Of a DNA stretch of 5,843 nucleotides, positions 4,636 to 5,843 are shown one piece after another. Origin of the DNA: an uncultured Erythrobacter sp. (lineage in GTDB: Bacteria; Pseudomonadota; Alphaproteobacteria; Sphingomonadales; Sphingomonadaceae). The notes beneath the pieces are model-generated. The model had not been told where the DNA came from and searched no databases. It saw only the letters and a list, made by a program, of their open reading frames with translations. The first letter of the stretch is position 1. The number at the start of each line of letters is the position of its first letter. Location of the stretch: contig CAMYIQ010000009.1 of the NCBI GenBank assembly GCA_947258465.1, forward strand, positions 1 through 5,843, written 5' to 3'. The translations under genes were made by a program, and so were the position numbers.

Positions 4636-5843
4636 TTACTGGTGGTCGAGCATGCCGAGCACGCGCTTGGCAATGATGTTGTTCTGGATTTCGGTCGAGC
4701 CGCCATAGATCGTCGTGGCCTTTCCGAAGAGCCACGCGCGCACGGCCCCGAGCTCGCCGTCCGAAAAGCCGTCGCCTTCCCAGCCGAGGCCCTGCAACCC
4801 GCGGATTTCGATCAGCAATTCGCTGCGTTCCTGGCTCAGCTTGGTGCCGAGCTTCTTGAGCACAGAGCTGATTTCGGAGACGCCGCCAGCTGCCTTGCTC
4901 TCTTCCATCGCGCGGCGCGCGGTGAGCAGGAAGCTGTTCCAGCGGATTTCGAAATCAGCGATCTTGTCGCGCAGCACCGCATCGGCGAGTTCGCCGTCGG
5001 CGCCCGTCGGCTGGTACGTCTTGGCGATATCGCCAAGGCTCTGGCCCATGAGTCGGGCGAGGCTGCCGCCGCCCGAGATGTTGGTGCGCTCGTGCTGCAG
5101 AAGGCGCTTGCCGATGGTCCAGCCCTGGCCTTCCTCGCCGACGAGGTTTTCCTTCGGGACCTTCACGTCGGTGAAAAAGGTTTCGCAGAACGGGCTGGTC
5201 CCGCTGATCATGGTGATCGGGCGGACTTCGACGCCGGGCGTGTCCATGTCGATCAGCATGAAGCTGATGCCCTTGTGCTTGTCGCTCTTGTCGGTTCGTA
5301 CAATTGCAAAGCACTTGTCGGCCCATTGGCCGCCGCTGGTCCAGGTCTTCTGGCCGTTGACAAGGTAGTGGTCGCCCTTGTCCTCGGCAAAGGTCTGGAG
5401 GTTCGCGAGGTCAGAGCCGGCATTGGGTTCCGAATAGCCCTGGCACCAGCGGATTTCGCCGCGGCAGATCGGCGGAATATGCTCCTGCTTCTGTGCCTCG
5501 TTGCCGTATTCGAGCAGCGTCGGGCCGAACATCATGACGCCCATGCCGCCGATCGGGTTGTAGGCACCCGCCTTGGCGAATTCCTGGTCGATGATCTTGG
5601 CCTGCGCCTTGGTGAGGCCGCCGCCGCCGTATTCCTTCGGCCAGGTGGGGGTGCCCCAGCCGCGCGCGCCCACGGCTTCGCGCCACTTGGTCTGCGCCGG
5701 CGTTTCATTGGTGGGGCCGTCCACGCCGGCCAGCGCGTTCGACTGGCCCTTGAGTTCGGCGGGAAAATTGTCCGCCAGAAACTGCTGCACTTCCGCGCGG
5801 AAGGCGTCTTCGTCGGTCTGGGTTGCGGGCTCGATTTGTGTGG
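4636..5843 (-). CDS. Acyl-CoA dehydrogenase, large catalytic-type subunit (5' end cut)
   Basis: This flavoenzyme should oxidise an acyl-CoA to the trans-2-enoyl-CoA in the cytoplasm. The frame is open to the window edge with 17 codons before a GTG at 5790; these read TQIEPATQTDEDAFRAE, a plausible N-terminus, so the true start probably lies a few bases outside. Counting from that GTG as residue 1, the FAD/substrate motif CQGYSEPNAGSD is at 116-127, the KTWTSGGQWAD segment at 148-158, HERTNISGG at 233-241 and IYGGSTEIQNNIIAKR at 361-376. The medium-chain-type catalytic Glu (YEG) is replaced by Gly363. Glu234 in HERT aligns with the helix-G glutamate used by isovaleryl-CoA and long-chain enzymes and is the best catalytic candidate. 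It resembles PimC-type large subunits and mycobacterial FadE26/28-like chains. With the 18-base-spaced small chain it likely forms a heteromer. Confidence in the family is high; the substrate is unknown. Confidence 0.93.
   Translation of the reverse strand, partial: TQIEPATQTDEDAFRAEVQQFLADNFPAELKGQSNALAGVDGPTNETPAQTKWREAVGARGWGTPTWPKEYGGGGLTKAQAKIIDQEFAKAGAYNPIGGMGVMMFGPTLLEYGNEAQKQEHIPPICRGEIRWCQGYSEPNAGSDLANLQTFAEDKGDHYLVNGQKTWTSGGQWADKCFAIVRTDKSDKHKGISFMLIDMDTPGVEVRPITMISGTSPFCETFFTDVKVPKENLVGEEGQGWTIGKRLLQHERTNISGGGSLARLMGQSLGDIAKTYQPTGADGELADAVLRDKIADFEIRWNSFLLTARRAMEESKAAGGVSEISSVLKKLGTKLSQERSELLIEIRGLQGLGWEGDGFSDGELGAVRAWLFGKATTIYGGSTEIQNNIIAKRVLGMLDHQ

Noticed and set aside
4157..4735. 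A 192-codon Arg-rich frame overlapping both dehydrogenases on the same strand.
   Set aside because: It spans the end of one real gene and the start of the next in a shifted frame, with the Arg/Ala/Gly-rich composition typical of high-GC frame shadows.
5788..5790. GTG as start codon of the large dehydrogenase chain.
   Set aside because: The frame stays open upstream to the window edge, and the 17 codons before it read as a plausible N-terminus with helix-like DAFRAEVQQFLADNF continuing smoothly through the GTG. The real start is probably just outside the window.

Overview
The window most resembles a chromosomal accessory segment of an alphaproteobacterium, probably a sphingomonad (Sphingomonadales, for example the Novosphingobium or Erythrobacter side). 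This is inferred from the style of the long TonB-dependent receptor, the paired acyl-CoA dehydrogenases, the high GC content and the IS3-type transposase remnants. No marker gene is present to fix the taxon. All real genes lie on the minus strand, so transcription runs from high to low coordinates.

Layout from high to low coordinates. At 5843-4636 is the large-type subunit of an acyl-CoA dehydrogenase, whose first codons lie outside the window. After an 18-base gap comes a smaller, divergent acyl-CoA dehydrogenase (4617-3547). A 166-base intergenic stretch rich in short palindromes and direct repeats separates this pair from a 910-residue TonB-dependent outer-membrane receptor (3380-648). The receptor has a signal peptide, a good ribosome binding site and a strong intrinsic terminator (630-592). 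The last 566 bases hold no intact gene. They are a scrapyard of IS3-family transposase pieces in at least two interleaved fragments, followed by about 120 bases where only a hairpin stands out.

How the genes may work together. The two dehydrogenases look like the two chains of one heteromeric enzyme: the large chain keeps the FAD/substrate motif and a candidate catalytic glutamate, while the small chain has lost both but keeps an Arg-x-Gln-Phe segment of the FAD-contacting type. Such paired enzymes are known for dicarboxylic acyl-CoAs (PimC/PimD type) and for steroid side-chain acyl-CoAs (mycobacterial FadE26-27 and FadE28-29). With a receptor downstream on the same strand, a reasonable reading is an uptake-plus-beta-oxidation module for a bulky hydrophobic or carboxylated substrate. 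The substrate cannot be read from this sequence.

I see no clearly undescribed system. The points most worth a second look are the split active site of the dehydrogenase pair, the four regularly placed cysteine pairs in the receptor, the repeat-rich promoter region, and the composition change between receptor and dehydrogenases next to insertion-sequence debris.
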